Source: Owenia fusiformis (Eukaryota > Annelida > Polychaeta > Sabellida > Oweniidae). From it: a DNA stretch of 64,000 nucleotides. The DNA lies in assembly GCA_903813345.2 (NCBI GenBank), contig CAIIXF020000011.1, positions 13,373,754 to 13,437,753 of the forward strand, read 5' to 3'. Made by a program: the position numbers and the translations under genes. The notes under the pieces were generated by a model. It did not search any database and was not told the DNA's origin. It saw only the letters and a list, made by a program, of their open reading frames with translations. Below, one piece after another: positions 10,799-25,700 of the stretch (positions are counted from its first letter, which is position 1; the number at the start of each line of letters is the position of its first letter).

Positions 10799-13700
10799 TT
10801 TCATGTTGTAAGTAAAATATAATTCATAAAAATAGTAATTTCTATTCATATAAGTATTTAAATGAAAACATTGCGCTGACCAGGAATCGACCCATAGCCA
10901 GCTGGATGACAGGCGAGCATTCTACCACTGAACCATCAGTGCTTTCATGTTGTTAGTAAAGTATAATTCATAAAAATAGTAATTTCTCTTCATATCAGTA
11001 TTTAAATGAAATACATTGCACTGACCAGGAATTGAACCGTGGGCAGCTGGATGACAGGCGAGCATTCTACCACTGAACCATCAATGATTTCATGTTGTAA
11101 GTAAAATATAATTCATTAAAAAATGAATTTCTCTTTAGATCAGTATTTAAATGAAAATCATTGCACTGACCAGGAATTGAACCATGGGCAGCTGGATGAC
11201 AGGCGATCATTTTACCACTGAACCATCAGTGCTTTCATGTTGTAAGTAAAATATAATTCATTAAAAAAGGAATTTCTCTTCATATCATTATTTAAATGAA
11301 AAACATTGCCCTGACCAGGAATCGACCCATAGCCAGCTGGATGACAGGCGAGCATTCAACCACTGAACCATCAGTGCTTTCATGTTGAAAGTAAAATATA
11401 ATTCATAAAAATAGTAATTTCTCTTCATATCAGTATTTAAATGAAAAACATTGCACTGACCAGGAATCGACCAATGGCCAGCTGGATGACAGGTTAGCAT
11501 TCTACCACTGAACCATCAGTGCTTTCATGTTGTAAGTAAAATATAATTCATAAAAATAGTAATTTCTATTCATATAAGTATTTAAATGAAAAACATTGCG
11601 CTGACCAGGAATCGACCCATAGCCAGCTGGATGACAGGCGAGCATTCTACCACTGAACCATCAGTGCTTTCATGTTGCAACTAAAATATAATTCATTAAA
11701 AAAGGAATTTCTCTTCATATCAGTATTTAAATGAAAAACATTGCACTGACCAGGAATTGAACCGTGAGCAGCTGGATGACAAGCGAGCATTCTACCACTG
11801 AACCATCAGTGATTTCATGTTGAAAGTAAAATATAATTCATAAAAATAGTAATTTCTCTTCATATCAGTATTTAAATGAAAAACATTGCATTGACCAGGA
11901 ATCGACCCATGGCCAGCTGAATGACAGGTTAGCATTCTACCACTGAACCATCAGTGCTTTCATGTTGTAAGTAAAATATAATTCATAAAAATAGTAATTT
12001 CTATTCATATAAGTATTTAAATGAAAAACATTGCGCTGACCAGGAATCGACCCATAGCCAGCTGGATGACAGGCGAGCATTCTACCACTGAACCATCAGT
12101 GCTTTCATGTTGTAAGTAAAATATAATTCATTAAAAAAGGAATTTCTCTTCAAATCAGTATTTAAATGAAAAACATTGCACTGACCAGGAATCGACCCAT
12201 GGCCAGCTGGATGACAGGCGAGCATTCTACCACTGAACCATCAGTGCTTTCATGTTGAAAGTAAAATATAATTCATGAAATAGTAATTTCTTTTCATATA
12301 AGTATTTAAATGAAAAACATTGCACTGACCAGGAATCGACCCATAGCCAGCTGGATGACAGGCGAGCATTCTACCACTGAACCATCAGTGCTTTCATGTT
12401 GTTAGTAAAGTATAATTCATAAAAATAGTAATTTCTCTTCATATCAGTATTTAAATGAAATACATTGCACTGGCAAGGAATTGAACCGTGGGCAGCTGGA
12501 TGACAGGCGAGCATTCTACCACTGAACCATCAGTGCTTTCATGTTGAAAGTAAAATATAATTCATAAAAATAGTAATTTCTCTTCATATCAGTATTTAAA
12601 TGAAAAACATTGCACTGACCAGGAACTGAACCATGGGCAACTGGATGACAGGCGAGCATTCTACCACTGAACCATCAATGATTTCATGTTGTAAGTAAAA
12701 TATAATTCATTAAAAAAGGAATTTCTCTTTATATCAGTGTTTAAATGAAAATTATTGCCCTGACCAGGAATTGAACCATGGGCAGCTGGATGACAGGCGA
12801 TCATTTTACCACTGAACCATCAGTGCTTTCATGTTGTAAGTAAAATATAATTCATTAAAAAAGGAATTTCTCTTCATATCATTATTTAAATGAAAAACAT
12901 TGCCCTGACCAGGAATCGACCCATAGCCAGCTGGATGACAGGCGAGCATTCTACCACTGAACCATAATTGCTTTCATGTTGTAAGTAAAATATAATTCAT
13001 AAAAATAGTAATTTCTCTTCATATCAGTATTTAAATAAAAAAACATTGCACTGACCAGGAACTGAACCATTGGCAACTGGATGACAGGTGAGCATTCTAC
13101 CACTGAACCATCAATGATTTCATGTTGTAAGTAAAATATAATTCATTAAAAAATGAATTTCTCTTTATATCAGTATTTAAATGAAAATCATTGCACTGAC
13201 CAGGAATTGAACCATGGGCAGCTGGATGACAGGCGATCATTTTACCACTGAACCATCAGTGCTTTCATGTTGTAAGTAAAATATAATTCATTAAAAAAGG
13301 AATTTCTCTTCATATCATTATTTAAATGAAAAACATTGCCCTGACCAGGAATCGACCCATAGCCAGCTGGATGACAGGCGAGCATTCTACCACTGAACCA
13401 TCAGTGCTTTCATGTTGAAAGTAAAATATAATTCATAAAAATAGTAATTTCTCTTCATATCAGTATTTAAATGAAAAACATTGCACTGACCAGGAATCGA
13501 CCCATGGCCAGCTGGATGACAGGTTAGCATTCTACCACTGAACCATCAGTGCTTTCATGTTGTAAGTAAAATATAATTAATAAAAATAGTAGTTTCTATT
13601 CATATAAGTATTTAAATGAAAACATTGCGCTGACCAGGAATCGACCCATAGCCAGCTGGATGACAGGCGAGCATTCTACCACTGAACCATCAGTGCTTTC

Positions 13701-16700
13701 ATGTTGTTAGTAAAGTATAATTCATAAAAATAGTAATTTCTCTTCATATCAGTATTTAAATGAAATACATTGCACTGACCAGGAATTGAACCGTGGGCAG
13801 CTGGATGACAGGCGAGCATTCTACCACTGAACCATCAATGATTTCATGTTGTAAGTAAAATATAATTCATTAAAAAATGAATTTCTCTTTAGATCAGTAT
13901 TTAAATGAAAATCATTGCACTGACCAGGAATTGAACCATGGGCAGCTGGATGACAGGCGATCATTTTACCACTGAACCATCAGTGCTTTCATGTTGTAAG
14001 TAAAATATAATTCATTAAAAAAGGAATTTCTCTTCATATCATTATTTAAATGAAAAACATTGCCCTGACCAGGAATCGACCCATAGCCAGCTGGATGACA
14101 GGCGAGCATTCTACCACTGAACCATCAGTGCTTTCATGTTGCAAGTAAAATATAATTCATTAAAAAAGGAATTTCTCTTCATATCAGTATTTAAATGAAA
14201 AACATTGCACTGACCATGAATTGAACCGTGAGCAGCTGGATGACAAGCGAGCATTCTACCACTGAACCATCAGTGATTTCATGTTGAAAGTAAAATATAA
14301 TTCATAAAAATAGTAATTTCTCTTCATATCAGTATTTAAATGAAAAACATTGCATTGACCAGGAATCGACCCATGGCCAGCTGGATGACAGGTTAGCATT
14401 CTACCACTGAACCATCAGTGCTTTCATGTTGTAAGTAAAATATAATTCATAAAAATAGTAATTTCTATTCATATAAGTATTTAAATGAAAAACATTGCGC
14501 TGACCAGGAATCGACCCATAGCCAGCTGGATGACAGGCGAGCATTCTACCACTGAACCATCAGTGCTTTCATGTTGCAAGTAAAATATAATTCATTAAAA
14601 AAGGAATTTCTCTTCATATCAGTATTTAAATGAAAAACATTGCACTGACCAGGAATTGAACCGTGAGCAGCTGGATGACAAGCGAGCATTCTACCACTGA
14701 ACCATCAGTGATTTCATGTTGAAAGTAAAATATAATTCATAAAAATAGTAATTTCTCTTCATATCAGTATTTAAATGAAAAACATTGCATTGACCAGGAA
14801 TCGACCCATGGCCAGCTGGATGACAGGTTAGCATTCTACCACTGAACCATCAGTGCTTTCATGTTGTAAGTAAAATATAATTCATAAAAATAGTAATTTC
14901 TATTCATATAAGTATTTAAATGAAAAACATTGCGCTGACCAGGAATCGACCCATAGCCAGCTGGATGACAGGCGAGCATTCTACCACTGAACCATCAGTG
15001 CTTTCATGTTGTAAGTAAAATATAATTCATTAAAAAAGGAATTTCTCTTCAAATCAGTATTTAAATGAAAAACATTGCACTGACCAGGAATCGACCCATG
15101 GCCAGCTGGATGACAGGCGAGCATTCTACCACTGAACCATCAGTGCTTTCATGTTGAAAGTAAAATATAATTCATGAAATAGTAATTTCTTTTCATATAA
15201 GTATTTAAATGAAAAACATTGCACTGACCAGGAATCGACCCATAGCCAGCTGGATGACAGGCGAGCATTCTACCACTGAACCATCAGTGCTTTCATGTTG
15301 TTAGTAAAGTATAATTCATAAAAATAGTAATTTCTCTTCATATCAGTATTTAAATGAAATACATTGCACTGGCAAGGAATTGAACCGTGGGCAGCTGGAT
15401 GACAGGCGAGCATTCTACCACTGAACCATCAGTGCTTTCATGTTGAAAGTAAAATATAATTCATAAAAATAGTAATTTCTCTTCATATCAGTATTTAAAT
15501 GAAAAACATTGCACTGACCAGGAACTGAACCATGGGCAACTGGATGACAGGCGAGCATTCTACCACTGAACCATCAATGATTTCATGTTGTAAGTAAAAT
15601 ATAATTCATTAAAAAAGGAATTTCTCTTTATATCAGTGTTTAAATGAAAATTATTGCCCTGACCAGGAATTGAACCATGGGCAGCTGGATGACAGGCGAT
15701 CATTTTACCACTGAACCATCAGTGCTTTCATGTTGTAAGTAAAATATAATTCATTAAAAAAGGAATTTCTCTTCATATCATTATTTAAATGAAAAACATT
15801 GCCCTGACCAGGAATCGACCCATAGCCAGCTGGATGACAGGCGAGCATTCTACCACTGAACCATCAGTGCTTTCATGTTGTAAGTAAAATATAATTCATT
15901 AAAAAAGGAATTTCTCTTCATATCCGTATTTAAATGAAAAACATTGCACTGACCAGGAATCAACCAATGGCCAGCTGGATGACAGGTTAGCATTCTACCA
16001 CTGAACCATCAGTGCTTTCATGTTGAAAGTAAAATATAATTCATAAAAATAGTAATTTCTATTTATATAAGTATTTAAATGAAAAACATTGCACTGACCA
16101 GGAATTGAACCGTGGGCAGCTGGATGACAAGCGAGCATTCTACCACTGAACCATCAGTGCTTTCTTGTTGAAAGAAAAATATAATTCATAAAAATAGTTA
16201 TTTCTCTTCATATCAGTATTTAAATGAAAAACATTGCACTGACCAGGAATCGACCCATGGCCAGCTGGATGACAGGTTAGCATTCTACCACTGAACCATC
16301 AGTGCTTTCATGTTGAAAGTAAAATATAATTCATAAAAATAGTAATTTATCTTCATATAAGTATTTAAATGCAAAAACATTGCACTGACCAGGAATCGAC
16401 CCATAGCCAGCTGGATGACAGGCGAGCATTCTACCACTGAACCATCAGTGCTTTCATGTTGTTAGTAAAGTATAATTCATAAAAATAGTAATTTCTCTTC
16501 ATATCAGTATTTAAATGAAATACATTGCACTGACCAGGAATTGAACCGTGGGCAGCTGGATGACAGGCGAGCATTCTACCACTGAACCATCAGTGCTTTC
16601 ATGTTGAAAGTAAAATATAATTCATAAAAATAGTAATTTCTCTTCATATCAGTATTTAAATGAAAAACATTGCACTGACCAGGAACTGAACCATGGGCAA

Positions 16701-19700
16701 CTGGATGACAGGCGAGCATTCTACCACTGAACCATCAATGATTTCATGTTGTAAGTAAAATATAATTCATTAAAAAAGGAATATCTCTTTATATCAGTAT
16801 TTAAATGAAAATCATTGCACTGACCAGGAATTGAACCATGGGCAGCTGGATGACAGGCGATCATTTTACCACTGAACCATCAGTGCTTTCATGTTGTAAG
16901 TAAAATATAATTCATTAAAAAAGGAATTTCTCTTCATATCATTATTTAAATGAAAAACATTGCCCTGACCAGGAATCGACCCATAGCCAGCTGGATGACA
17001 GGCGAGCATTCTACCACTGAACCATCAGTGCTTTCATGTTGTAAGTAAAATATAATTCATTAAAAAAGGAATTTCTCTTCATATCAGTATTTAAATGAAA
17101 AACATTGCACTGACCAGGAATCGACCAATGGCCAGCTGGATGACAGGTTAGCATTCTACCACTGAACCATCAGTGCTTTCATGTTGTAAGTAAAATATAA
17201 TTCATAAAAATAGTAATTTCTATTCATATAAGTATTTAAATGAAAAACATTGCACTGACCAGGAATTGAACCGTGAGCAGCTGGATGACAAGCGAGCATT
17301 CTACCACTGAACCATCAGTTCTTTCATGTTGAAAGTAAAATATAATTCATAAAAATAGTAATTTCTCTTCATATCAGTATTTAAATGAAAAACATTGCAC
17401 TGACCAGGAATCGACCCATGGCCAGCTGGATGACAGGTTAGCATTCTACCACTGAACCATCAGTGCTTTCATGTTGTAAGTAAAATATAATTCATAAAAA
17501 TAGTAATTTCTATTCATATAAGTATTTAAATGAAAAACATTGCGCTGACCAGGAATCGACCCATAGCCAGCTGGATGACAGGCGAGCATTCTATCACTGA
17601 ACCATCAGTGCTTTCATGTTGTTAGTAAAGTATAATTCATAAGAATAGTAATTTCTCTTCATATCAGTATTTGAATGAAAAACATTGCACTGACCGGGAT
17701 TTGAACCATGGGCAGCTGGATGACAGGCGAGCATTCTACCACTGAACCATCATTGATTTCATGTTGTAAGTAAAATATAATTCATAAAAATAGTAATTTC
17801 TCTTCATATCAGTATTTAAATGAAAAACATTGCACTGACCAGGAATCGACCCATGGCCAGCTGGATGACAGGTTAGCATTCTACCACTGAACCATCAGTG
17901 CTTTCATGTTGTAAGTAAAATATAATTCATAAAAATAGTAATTTCTATTCATATAAGTATTTAAATGAAAAACATTGCGCTGACCAGGAATCGACCCATA
18001 GCCAGCTGGATGACAGGCGAGCATTCTACCACTGAACCATCAGTGCTTTCATGTTGTAAGTAAAATATAATTCATTAAAAAAGGAATTTCTCTTCAAATC
18101 AGTATTTAAATGAAAAACATTGCACTGACCAGGAATCGACCCATGGCCAGCTGGATGACAGGCGAGCATTCTACCACTGAACCATCAGTGCTTTCGTGTT
18201 GAAAGAAAAATATAATTCATGAAATAGTAATTTCTTTTCATATAAGTATTTAAATGAAAAACATTGCACTGACCAGGAATCGACCCATAGCCAGCTGGAT
18301 GACAGGCGAGCATTCTACCACTGAACCATCAGTGCTTTCATGTTGTTAGTAAAGTATAATTCATAAAAATAGTAATTTCTCTTCATATCAGTATTTAAAT
18401 GAAATACATTGCACTGGCCAGGAATTGAACCGTGGGCAGCTGGATGACAGGCGAGCATTCTACCACTGAACCATCAGTGCTTTCATGTTGAAAGTAAAAT
18501 ATAATTCATAAAAATAGTAATTTCTCTTCATATCAGTATTTAAATGAAAAACATTGCACTGACCAGGAACTGAACCATGGGCAACTGGATGACAGGCGAG
18601 CATTCTACCACTGAACCATCAATGATTTCATGTTGTAAGTAAAATATAATTCATTAAAAAAGGAATTTCTCTTTATATCAGTGTTTAAATGAAAATTATT
18701 GCCCTGACCAGGAATTGAACCATGGGCAGCTGGATGACAGGCGATCATTTTACCACTGAACCATCAGTGCTTTCATGTTGTAAGTAAAATATAATTCATT
18801 AAAAAGGAATTTCTCTTCATATCATTATTTAAATGAAAAACATTGCCCTGACCAGGAATCGACCCATAGCCAGCTGGATGACAGGCGAGCATTCTACCAC
18901 TGAACCATCAGTGCTTTCATGTTGTAAGTAAAATATAATTCATTAAAAAAAGAATTTCTCTTCATATCAGTATTTAAATGAAAAACATTGCACTGACCAG
19001 GAATCAACCAATGGCCAGCTGGATGACAGGTTAGCATTCTACCACTGAACCATCAGTGCTTTCATGTTGAAAGTAAAATATAATTCATAAAAATAGTAAT
19101 TTCTATTCATATAAGTATTTAAATGAAAAACATTGCACTGACCAGGAATTGAACCGTGGGCAGCTGGATGACAAGCGAGCATTCTACCACTGAACCATCA
19201 GTGCTTTCATGTTGAAAGAAAAATATAATTCATAAAAATAGTAATTTCTCTTCATATCAGTATTTAAATGAAAAACATTGCACTGACCAGGAATCGACCC
19301 ATGGCCAGCTGGATGACAGGTTAGCATTCTACCACTGAACCATCAGTGCTTTCATGTTGAAAGTAAAATATAATTCATAAAAATAGTAATTTCTCTTCAT
19401 ATAAGTATTTAAATGCAAAAACATTGCACTGACCAGGAATCGACCCATAGCCAGCTGGATGACAGGCGAGCATTCTACCACTGAACCATCAGTGCTTTCA
19501 TGTTGTTAGTAAAGTATAATTCATAAAAATAGTAATTTCTCTTCATATCAGTATTTAAATGAAATACATTGCACTGACCAGGAATTGAACCGTGGGCAGC
19601 TGGATGACAGGCGAGCATTCTACCACTGAACCATCAGTGCTTTCATGTTGAAAGTAAAATATAATTCATAAAAATAGTAATTTCTCTTCATATCAGTATT

Positions 19701-22700
19701 TAAATGAAAAACATTGCACTGACCAGGAACTGAACCATGGGCAACTGGATGACAGGCGAGCATTCTACCACTGAACCATCAATGATTTCATGTTGTAAGT
19801 AAAATATAATTCATTAAAAAAGGAATATCTCTTTATATCAGTATTTAAATGAAAATCATTGCACTGACCAGGAATTGAACCATGGGCAGCTGGATGACAA
19901 GCGATCATTTTACCACTGAACCATCAGTGCTTTCATGTTGTAAGTAAAATATAATTCATTAAAAAAGGAATTTCTCTTCATATCATTATTTAAATGAAAA
20001 ACATTGCCCTGACCAGGAATCGACCCATAGCCAGCTGGATGACAGGCGAGCATTCTACCACTGAACCATCAGTGCTTTCATGTTGTAAGTAAAATATAAT
20101 TCATTAAAAAAGGAATTTCTCTTCATATCAGTATTTAAATGAAAAACATTGCACTGACCAGGAATCGACCAATGGCCAGCTGGATGACAGGTTAGCATTC
20201 TACCACTGAACCATCAGTGCTTTCATGTTGTAAGTAAAATATAATTCATAAAAATAGTAATTTCTATTCATATAAGTATTTAAATGAAAAACATTGCACT
20301 GACCAGGAATTGAACCGTGAGCAGCTGGATGACAAGCGAGCATTCTACCACTGAACCATCAGTTCTTTCATGTTGAAAGTAAAATATAATTCATAAAAAT
20401 AGTAATTTCTCTTCATATCAGTATTTAAATGAAAAACATTGCACTGACCAGGAATCGACCCATGGCCAGCTGGATGACAGGTTAGCATTCTACCACTGAA
20501 CCATCAGTGCTTTCATGTTGTAAGTAAAATATAATTCATAAAAATAGTAATTTCTATTCATATAAGTATTTAAATGAAAAACATTGCGCTGACCAGGAAT
20601 CGACCCATAGCCAGCTGGATGACAGGCGAGCATTCTACCACTGAACCATCAGTGCTTTCATGTTGTTAGTAAAGTATAATTCATAAAAATAGTAATTTCT
20701 CTTCATATCAGTATTTAAATGAAATACATTGCAATGACAAGGAATTGAACCGTGGGCAGCTGGATGACAGGCGAGCATTCTACCACTGAACCATCAGTGC
20801 TTTCATGTTGAAAGTAAAATATAATTCATAAAAATAGTAATTTCTCTTCATATCAGTATTTAAATGAAAAACATTGCACTGACCAGGAATCGACCCATGG
20901 CCAGCTGGATGACAGGTTAGCATTCTACCACTGAACCATCAGTGCTTTCATGTTGTAAGTAAAATATAATTCATAAAAATAGTAATTTCTATTCATATAA
21001 GTATTTAAATGAAAAACATTGCGCTGACCAGGAATCGACCCATAGCCAGCTGGATGACAGGCGAGCATTCTACCACTGAACCATCAGTGCTTTCATGTTA
21101 TAAGTAAAATATAATTCATAAAAATAGTAATTTCTCTTCATATCAGTATTTAAATGAAAAACATTGCGCTGACCAGGAATCGACCCATAGCCAGCTGGAT
21201 GACAGGCGAGCATTCTATCACTGAACCATCAGTGCTTTCATGTTGTTAGTAAAGTATAATTCATAAGAATAGTAATTTCTCTTCATATCAGTATTTGAAT
21301 GAAAAACATTGCACTGACCGGGATTTGAACCATGGGCAGCTGGATGACAGGCGAGCATTCTACCACTGAACCATCATTGATTTCATGTTGTAAGTAAAGT
21401 ATAATTCATAAAAATAGTAATTTCTCTTCATATAAGTATTTAAATGAAAAACATTGCACTGACCAGGAATCGACCCATAGCCAGCTGGATGACAGGCGAG
21501 CATTCTACCACAGAACCATCAGTGATTTCATGTTGTAAGTAAAATATAATTCATAAAAAATGTAATTTATCTTCATATCAGTATTTAAATCAAAAAAAAT
21601 TGCACTGACCAGGAACTGAACCATGGGCAACTGGATGACAGGCGAGCATTCTACCACGGAACCATCAATGATTTCATGTTGTAAGTAAAATATAATTCAT
21701 TAAAAAGGAATTTCTCTTTATATCAGTATTTAAATGAAAATCATTGCACTGACCAGGAATTGAACCATGGGCAGCTGGATGACAGGCGATCATTTTACCA
21801 CTGAACCATCAGTGCTTTCAGGTTGTAAGTAAAATATAATTCATTAAAAAGGAATTTCTCTTCATATCATTATTTAAATGAAAAACATTGCCCTGACCAG
21901 GAATCGACCCATAGCCAGCTGGATGACAGGCGAGCATTCTACCACTGAACCATCAGTGCTTTCATGTTGTAAGTAAAATATAATTCATTAAAAAGGAATT
22001 TCTCTTCATATCAGTATTTAAATGAAAAACATTGCACTGACCAGGAATTGAACCGTGGGCAGCTGGATGACAAGCGAGCATTCTACCACTGAACCATCAG
22101 TGCTTTCATGTTGAAAGTAAAATATAATTCATAAAAATAGTAATTTCTCTTCATATCAGTATTTAAATGAAAAACATTGCACTGACCAGGAATCGAACCG
22201 TGGGCAGCTGGATGACAAGCGAGCATTCTACCACTGAACCATCAATGATTTCATGTTGTAAGTAAAATATAATTCATTAAAAAGGAATTTCTCTTTATAT
22301 CAGTATTTAAATGAAAATCATTGCACTGACCAGGAATTGAACCATGGGCAGCTGGATGACAGGCGATCATTTTACCACTGAACCATCAGTGCTTTCATGT
22401 TGTAAGTAAAATATAATTCATTAAAAAAGGAATTTCTCTTCATATCATTATTTAAATGAAAAACATTGCCCTGACCAGGAATCGACCCATAGCCAGCTGG
22501 ATGACAGGCGAGCATTCTACCACTGAGCCATCAGTGCTTTCATGTTGTAAGTAAAATATAATTCATTAAAAAGGAATTTCTCTTCATATCAGTATTTAAA
22601 TGAAAAACATTGCACTGACCAGAATTGAACCGTGGCAGCTGGATGACAAGCGAGCATTCTACCACTGAACCATCAGTGTTTCATGTTGAAAGTAAAGTAT

Positions 22701-25700
22701 AATTCATAAAAATAGTAATTTCTATTCATATAAGTATTTAAATGAAAACCATTGCGCTGACCAGGAATCGACCCATAGCCAGCTGGATGACAGGTGAGCA
22801 TTCTACCACTGAACCATCAGTGCTTTCATGTTGAAAGTAAAATAAAATTCATAAAAATAGTACTTTCTATTCATATAAGTATTTAAATGAAAAACATTGC
22901 GCTGACCAGGAATCGACCAATAGCCAGCTGGATGACAGGCGAGCATTCTACCACTGACCCATCAGTGCTTTCATGTTGTTAGTAAAGTATAATTCATAAA
23001 AATAGTAATTTCTCTTCATATCAGTATTTAAATGAAAAACATTGCACTGACCAGGAACTGAACCATGGGCAACTGGATGACAGGCGAGCATTCTACCACT
23101 GAACCATCAATGATTTCATGTTGTAAGTAAAATATAATTCATTAAAAAAGGAATTTCTCTTTATATCAGTATTTAAATGAAAATCATTGCACTGACCAGG
23201 AATTGAACCATGGGCAGCTGGATGACAGGCGATCATTTTACCACTGAACCATCAGTGCTTTCATGTTGTAAGTAAAATATAATTCATTAAAAAAGGAATT
23301 TCTCTTCATATCATTATTTAAATGAAAAACATTGCCCTGACCAGGAATCGACCCATAGCCAGCTGGATGACAGGCGAGTATTCTACCACTGAACCATCAG
23401 TGCTTTCATGTTGTAAGTAAAATATAATTCATTAAAAAAGGAATTTCTCTTCATATCAGTATTTAAATGAAAAACATTGCACTGACCAGGAATTGAACCG
23501 TGGGCAGCTGGATGACAAGCGAGCATTCTACCACTGAACCATCAGTGCTTTCATGTTGAAAGTAAAATATAATTCATAAAAATAGTAATTTCTCTTCATA
23601 TAAGTATTTAAATGAAAAACATTACGCTGACCAGGAATCGACCCATAGCCAGCTGGATGACAGGCGAGCATTCTACCACTGAACCATCAGTGCTTTCATG
23701 TTGTTAGTAAAGTATAATTCATAAAAATAGTAATTTCTCTTCATATCAGTATTTAAATGAAATACATTGCACTGACCAGGAATTGAACCGTGGGCAGCTG
23801 GATGACAGGCGAGCATTCTACCACTGAACCATCAGTGCTTTCATGTTGAAAGTAAAATATAATTCATTAAAAAAGGAATTTCTCTTCATATCATTATTTA
23901 AATGAAAAACATTACCCTGACCAGGAATCGACCCATAGCCAGCTGGATGACTGGCGAGAATTCTACCACTGAACCATCAGTGCTTTCATGTTGTAAGTAA
24001 AATATAATTCATAAAAATAGTAATTTCTATTCATATAAGTATTTAAATGAAAAACATTGCGCTGACCAGGAATCGACCCATAGCCAGCTGGATGACAGGC
24101 GAGCATTCTACCACTGAACCATCAGTGCTTTCATGTTGTTACTAAAGTATAATTCATAAAAATAGTAATTTCTCTTCATATCAGTATTTAAATGAAAAAC
24201 ATTGCACTGACCGGGATTTGAACCATGGGCAGCTGGATGACAGGCGAGCATTCTACCACTGAACCATCAGTGCTTTCATGTTGTTAGTAAATTATAATTC
24301 ATAAAAATAGTAATTTCTCTTCATATCAGTATTTGAATGAAAAACATTGCACTGACCGGGATTTGAACCATGGGCAGCTGGATGACAGGCGAGCATTCTA
24401 CCACTGAACCATCAGTGATTTCATGTTGTAAGTAAAGTATAATTCATAAAAATAGTAATTTCTCTTCATATAAGTATTTAAATGAAAAACATTGCACTGA
24501 CCAGGAATCGACCCATAGCCAGCTGGATGACAGGCGAGCATTCTACCACAGAACCATCAGTGATTTCATGTTGTAAGTAATATATAATTCATAAAAAATG
24601 TAATTTCTCTTCATATCAGTATTTAAATCAAAAAAAATTGCACTGACCAGGAATCGACCCATAGCCAACTGGATGACAGGCGAGCATTCTACCACTTAAC
24701 CATCATTGCTTTCATGTTGTAAGTAAAATATAATTCATAAAAATAGTAATTTCTCTTCATATCAGTATTTAAATAAAAAACATTGCACTGACCAGGAACT
24801 GAACATGGGCAACTGGATGACAGGCGAGCATTCTACCACTGAACCATCAATGATTTCATGTTGTAAGTAAAATATAATTCATTAAAAAAGGAATTTCTCT
24901 TCATATCAGTATTCAAATGAAAAACATTGCACTGACCAGGAATTGAACCATGGGCAGATGGATGACAGGCGATCATTTTACCACTGAACCATCAGTGCTT
25001 TCATGTTGTAAGTAAAATATAATTCATTAAAAAAGGAATTTCTCTTCATATCATTATTTAAATGAAAAACATTGCGCTGACCAGGAATCGACCCATAGCC
25101 AGCTGGATGACAGGCGAGCATTCTACCACTGAACCATCAGTGCTTTCATGTTGTAAGTAAAATATAATTCATTAAAAAAGGAATTTCTCTTCATATCATT
25201 ATTTAAATGAAAAACATTGCGCTGACCAGGAATCGACCCATAGCCAGCTGGATGACAGGCGAGCATTCTACCACTGAACCATCAGTGCTTTCATTTTGTA
25301 AGTAAAATATAATTCATTAAAAAAGGAATTTCTCTTCATATCATTATTTAAATGAAAAACATTGCACTGACCAGGAATCGACCCATAGCCAGCTGGATGA
25401 CAGGGGAGCATTCTACCACTGAACCATCAGTGCCTTCATGTTGTAAGTAAAATACAATTCATAAAAATAGTAATTTCTCTTCATATAAGTATTTAAATGA
25501 AAAACATTGCACTGACTAGGAATCGACCCATAGCCAGCTGGATGACAGGCGAGCATTCTACCACTGAACAATCAGTGCTTTCATGTTGTAAGTAAAATAT
25601 AATTCATAAAAAATGTAATTTCTCTTCATATCAGTATTTAAATGAAAAGAATTGCACCGACCAGGAATCGACCCATGGCCAGCTGGTTGACAGGCGAGCA

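Larger units (their letters stand above)
10211..21220. repeat. Higher-order repeats of 17-25 monomers within the satellite
   Basis: Private variants recur at whole-monomer offsets. 'ccataattgc' occurs at about 10209 and 12963 (2754 bp, 19 monomers). 'attcatgaaatag' occurs at 12271, 15170 and 18214 (2899 and 3044 bp, 20 and 21 monomers). 'atgcaaaaacat' occurs at about 16370 and 19414, and 'atcagttctttc' at about 17314 and 20358 (3044 bp). 'ctatcactg' occurs at 17591 and 21215 (3624 bp, 25 monomers). The changing spacing shows gain and loss of whole monomers inside the higher-order units. Confidence 0.8.
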
